NCBI GenBank assembly: GCA_002868865.1
Contig: PKUC01000080.1
Location: 1-55,982, forward strand
Source: Desulfuromonas sp.
GTDB taxonomy: Bacteria; Desulfobacterota; Desulfuromonadia; Desulfuromonadales; Geopsychrobacteraceae
Direction of reading: 5' to 3'
DNA: 55,982 bases
Part shown: positions 51,661-55,982 of the stretch, piece after piece
Position numbering within the stretch: the stretch's first letter is position 1
How the letters are laid out: every line of letters starts with the position of its first letter
Position numbers and translations under genes: made by a program
Notes under the pieces: generated by a model
The model's input: only the letters and a program-made list of their open reading frames with translations
The model's database searches: none
What the model was told of the DNA's origin: nothing

Positions 51661-52551
51661 CTAGTCGATTGTGTATTCAAAGGTCTTTCTGCTGCTGTTT
51701 CTTAACAGGCCGAGAGTAATATTGTTCGCTTCACGCACCTGCTGAAAAATTTGCAACGCCTTTTCCGGGCTGTTTAGTTCCACCTGATTGATCTGCACCA
51801 GGGTATCGCCGACACGCAGTCCCAACAGATCGAGAAAGGTCCCCGGCTGAATGCTGACTATGGTGAACCCCTCGGTCTCTCCATCTTTAATTTTGGGGAC
51901 CATCCGCGCTGTTTTAAGCAAAGTATTCAGATTCGAACGGGCTTTTTCAGCCTCTTCTCTGGGAATCTGCCAGTGGTTGTCACCCAGTTCGACGATATTC
52001 ACCTTGGAGTTCGACGATTTTTTTTTGCGCGAAGTAACCTTTTTTTTCGGGGTATTTTTTTCAGCGATAAGTTCAAGGATCGAATCGACCCCAGCGTCGG
52101 TGGACACCGTCGCACGGTCGCGTGCCACCGCGGTCAAGGTCAATCCTCTGGCGACCAGCTCTCCAACACGGAACACGCCGCTCTGTTTTTCCACCAGAAT
52201 AACAGCAAGAGGAGTCGCGCCACCTGCCACAGTCCCCAGCAGTTTGAGATCTTTAGGGGGTGCGGCTGCAGGTTGCTGCGTCGTCTCGAGCGTCTCAGAA
52301 AGCCCAGCAGACGGCTCAGGTTGGACAGTAGAGCCCGGATTGAAAAGATTCTGTTGATACACAGAGGAGAAGTCGTCCAACCGGCGCTCGCTCACTTGCG
52401 TGTTACGTGAAACCGATTGTTCTTCAGCGGGGGGAGCGGGGGCGATCTGTACTCCGATCCAGGCTGCCAGCCACGCTCCAAGCACCAGGCCGAGACAGGT
52501 GATCAACAGCAGGATCACTGCATTTAAATTTTTATCCAGGTCGAACTTCAC
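51661..52551 (-). CDS. gspC: Type II secretion inner-membrane protein GspC
   Basis: The 296-residue protein has one membrane helix (AVILLLITCLGLVLGAWLAA), a homology region with LLGTVAGGATPLAVILVEKQ, a lysine/serine-rich linker (KKKVTSRKKKSSNSK) and a C-terminal PDZ-like domain (FTIVSIQPGTFLDLLGLRVG). It contacts GspD across the periplasm. The GTG start at 52551 follows GGGG; a TTG at 52578 is an alternative but coincides with the predicted transcript start. It is first in the operon. Confidence 0.88.
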   Translation of the reverse strand: MKFDLDKNLNAVILLLITCLGLVLGAWLAAWIGVQIAPAPPAEEQSVSRNTQVSERRLDDFSSVYQQNLFNPGSTVQPEPSAGLSETLETTQQPAAAPPKDLKLLGTVAGGATPLAVILVEKQSGVFRVGELVARGLTLTAVARDRATVSTDAGVDSILELIAEKNTPKKKVTSRKKKSSNSKVNIVELGDNHWQIPREEAEKARSNLNTLLKTARMVPKIKDGETEGFTIVSIQPGTFLDLLGLRVGDTLVQINQVELNSPEKALQIFQQVREANNITLGLLRNSSRKTFEYTID

Positions 52552-52584
52552 TAAAACCCCATCTGCATCGGTTATCAACGCCTA

Positions 52585-52613
52585 AAAATATCACAATAAC
52601 TGCAGGGTTCCAA
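52585..52613 (-). promoter_or_regulatory. Candidate promoter of the gsp operon
   Basis: On the minus strand TTGGAA (52613-52608) and TATTTT (52590-52585) are separated by 17 bases just upstream of gspC. The expected transcript start, near 52578, supports the downstream GTG as the gspC start. Confidence 0.35.
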
Positions 52614-52635
52614 TCCAAACACCGGGTTTCAGGGC

Positions 52636-52670
52636 AAAAAAAAGCGCCGTCCGATGTGGACAGCGCTTTT
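52636..52670 (-). terminator. Intrinsic terminator of the ATP synthase operon
   Basis: On the minus strand AAAAGCGC pairs with GCGCTTTT, extended by GTCC/GGAC around one mismatch, and is followed by eight T residues. It lies about 25 bases after the atpC stop. Confidence 0.88.
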
Positions 52671-52692
52671 AATGGTTCATCAGGCAGGCAGA

Positions 52693-53106
52693 CTAGCGAG
52701 ACTTACGCCCCGCAACCTGGATACGGATCATGGCACGCTCGAGAGCGGCCTGCATCACAGCAAACTTTTTATCTTCCTGTGACAGAGTCTTCAGTGCATC
52801 TTCAGCGCGACCAAGAGCCGCTTTCGCACGCTCAAGATCGATCTCATCAGCCTTTTCTGCGGTATCGACCAAGACCGTTACGGTGTCATCCGCAACTTCG
52901 AGATAGCCCCAGTTGACAGCCACATGATGCAGTTGGCCATCCTGACGGTAGGTTAGCTCACCAACTCTCATCGTCGTCAGCAGCGGGGTGTGTCCGGGTA
53001 GAAGGCCCAACTCGCCTACAAAGCCGGGAGCGGTGATCTCGTCAACGTCCGCGGAAAGGACCTTCTTGTAGGGAGTTACCATTTCAAGTTTCAGCTTTTC
53101 AGCCAT
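52693..53106 (-). CDS. atpC: ATP synthase F1 epsilon subunit
   Basis: The 137-residue subunit links catalysis and rotation and can inhibit the enzyme. The N-terminal beta-sandwich shows LEMVTPYKKVLSADVDEITA and GELGLLPGHTPLLT; the C-terminal helical hairpin contains DLERAKAALGRAEDAL and ALERAMIRIQVA. Last gene of the atp operon, 43 bases after atpD. Confidence 0.95.
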   Translation of the reverse strand: MAEKLKLEMVTPYKKVLSADVDEITAPGFVGELGLLPGHTPLLTTMRVGELTYRQDGQLHHVAVNWGYLEVADDTVTVLVDTAEKADEIDLERAKAALGRAEDALKTLSQEDKKFAVMQAALERAMIRIQVAGRKSR

Positions 53107-53149
53107 TGTAACAGTCCTTTACGTTTAAATCGTACCCAGTGCAGACCGA

Positions 53150-54610
<1,461 letters not shown>

Positions 54611-54623
54611 CTAAACTTTTACG

Positions 54624-55493
54624 TTACTTAATCGATTCAGCACCGGAGATGATTTCCATCAACTCCTTGGTGATAGCAGCCTGACGAGCACGGTTGTACT
54701 GCAGGGTCAGCTTGTCGATCATCTCCGAAGCGTTGCGGCTGGCGCTGTCCATAGCCGACATTCGCGCGCCCTGCTCCGACGCGTTCGATTCGAGCAAAGC
54801 TCGGAAGAACTGGACTTCAACCATTTTTGGAAGAATCTGCTCCAGCACTTCGCCGCGGTTCGGCTCGTAGATATAATCGATGGTATCTGCAGCGTCCTCT
54901 TCAACCTCTTTCGGCTGAATCGGCAGGACCTGCTCAAGGGTCACGACCTGGGTGATGGCACTCTGAAAAGCATTATAGAGTACAAAGACTGCATCGTAGG
55001 TCTCAGCATTAAATGCCTCAACAACCTCTTCACCAATCAGGCTGGCCGTCTTGTAACTGATATCACCGATATTCTCGTGAACCGTTTTGATGTTATCTCC
55101 GACACGGCTCTTGAGAAACTCCTTGCCCTTCCGTCCAATGATGGTCAGGTCGATGGCCTCATAGCCCTGTTCGTTTTCCTTGATGAAGCGCTCAGCAGCC
55201 TTGGAAACGTTGGCGTTAAAACCACCGCACAGGCCGCGGTCTGCGGTCATCAAAACCAGCAGGGCACGCCCTTTCCCACGCTCCGTGAGCATGACATGTG
55301 CATCCCCACCAGCATCGCGCATCGCCAGATTGGAGAGCACAGACTGGAGCTTTTCCGCATATGGACGGGCGGCAACAGCAGCATCCTGAGCACGGCGCAG
55401 TTTCGCCGCAGCGACCATCTTCATCGCCTTGGTGATCTGCTGGGTGTTCTTAACCGTGCCGATCCGTTTTTTTATGTCCTTAAGACTTGGCAT
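54624..55493 (-). CDS. atpG: ATP synthase F1 gamma subunit
   Basis: The 289-residue central stalk subunit starts with the conserved [20 protein letters not shown] and ends with the matching coiled coil ([20 protein letters not shown], then [16 protein letters not shown]). [12 protein letters not shown] in the middle is typical. It lies between atpA and atpD. Confidence 0.97.
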   Translation of the reverse strand: MPSLKDIKKRIGTVKNTQQITKAMKMVAAAKLRRAQDAAVAARPYAEKLQSVLSNLAMRDAGGDAHVMLTERGKGRALLVLMTADRGLCGGFNANVSKAAERFIKENEQGYEAIDLTIIGRKGKEFLKSRVGDNIKTVHENIGDISYKTASLIGEEVVEAFNAETYDAVFVLYNAFQSAITQVVTLEQVLPIQPKEVEEDAADTIDYIYEPNRGEVLEQILPKMVEVQFFRALLESNASEQGARMSAMDSASRNASEMIDKLTLQYNRARQAAITKELMEIISGAESIK

Positions 55494-55523
55494 CCGTTCA
55501 AACCTTCTGCAGGCTGGTTAGAA

Positions 55524-55982
55524 TCAGGCAGAGAACTGGGTCTTAAACTCGTCAAGTGCCTTCTTGATCCGAGCCTCAAGATCATCATCAATCTTATTGG
55601 TCGCGGTCAGATCTTTGATGATGTCAGCATGCTGGGTTTCAACGAAGGAGAGCATTTCTGTCTCGTAACGTTGTACAGCTGTCGCCGGATATTCATCAAC
55701 AAAGCCGTTGTTAGCCGCATAGATCGCTAGAACCTGCGTGGCAACCGGCATCGGCTGATACTGACCCTGCTTGAGGATCTCAACCAGACGCTCACCACGT
55801 TGCAACTGTCGCTGGGTCGCTTCGTCCAGGTCGGAACCGAACTGGGCAAAAGCAGCCATCTCGCGGTACTGAGCAAGAGCCAGACGCAGAGTACCTGCAA
55901 CCTGCTTCATCGCTTTAACCTGGGCACTACCACCGACCCGTGAAACCGACAGACCAACGTTGATCGCCGGACGAACACCGGA
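55524..55982 (-). CDS. atpA: ATP synthase F1 alpha subunit, C-terminal part (gene runs off the window)
   Basis: The window ends inside this gene, so only the last 152 residues are seen, beginning at SGVRPAINVGLSVSRVGGSA, a hallmark of the alpha subunit. The helical C-terminal domain follows (QVAGTLRLALAQYREMAAFA, LKQGQYQPMPVATQVLAIYA). The stop TAA at 55526-55524 is 30 bases upstream of atpG. Confidence 0.95.
   Translation of the reverse strand, partial: SGVRPAINVGLSVSRVGGSAQVKAMKQVAGTLRLALAQYREMAAFAQFGSDLDEATQRQLQRGERLVEILKQGQYQPMPVATQVLAIYAANNGFVDEYPATAVQRYETEMLSFVETQHADIIKDLTATNKIDDDLEARIKKALDEFKTQFSA

Overview
The window reads as chromosomal DNA of a Gram-negative anaerobe of the Desulfuromonadales/Geobacterales type (Desulfuromonas, Pelobacter, Geobacter relatives). 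This is inferred from gene content and order: a small subunit-large subunit-cytochrome b-protease [NiFe] hydrogenase operon like hyaSLBP of Geobacter, DraT/DraG control of nitrogenase, an ATP-type PEP carboxykinase, KamA-family radical SAM enzymes, a rubrerythrin, an ApbE/NusG-II/Gx membrane flavin cluster, a full general secretion operon and LolA. Most of the sequence is GC-rich; lines I counted by hand are near 60 % GC.

Layout. 1-2.7 kb: a two-pass ion channel with tandem RCK/TrkA domains, converging on a SpeE-like methyltransferase-fold protein. 2.8-7.8 kb (minus): a nitrogenase ADP-ribosylation operon, draT-draG-(small acidic protein)-macrodomain-slyD, followed by an ABC-F ATPase. DraG carries a C-terminal helix-turn-helix and cysteine-rich tail that has its own internal Shine-Dalgarno and ATG. 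8.1-9.6 kb: a divergent HxlR regulator and AcuI-type reductase. 9.7-12.9 kb: a MarR regulator, a 14-bp perfect palindrome, and two different KamA-family aminomutases separated by a 23-codon membrane-peptide reading frame. 13.1-18.9 kb: a strongly AT-rich island (28-33 % GC in counted lines) with two sulfotransferases, a Wzy-like polymerase/ligase, a Wzx flippase and a glycosyltransferase, apparently an acquired sulfated-glycan cassette. 18.9-21.9 kb: tatD, tcdA, a TauE permease, and a rubrerythrin with its own strong promoter and terminator.

21.9-33.9 kb (minus): DUF445, Gx transporter, NusG-II and ApbE in one overlapping cluster; rimO; yajQ; then an overlapping chemosensory operon (MCP-cheW-cheY-cheA-cheC) that runs into lolA, with thiL upstream. 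34.0-39.9 kb (minus): pckA, then the hydrogenase operon, whose small subunit has Asp in place of one proximal-cluster cysteine (CTGD). 40.1-41.0 kb (plus): an NDUFA9-like epimerase whose stop overlaps the stop of gspN. 41.0-52.6 kb (minus): a complete gspC-to-gspN type II secretion operon without a prepilin peptidase. 52.7-56.0 kb (minus): atpC, atpD, atpG and the 3' end of atpA.

No rRNA, tRNA, CRISPR array, transposase, integrase or insertion sequence was recognised. The most notable items are the expanded Dra ADP-ribosylation operon, the DraG fusion with internal start, the CTGD hydrogenase, the paired aminomutases with the intervening micro-ORF, and the sulfated-glycan island.
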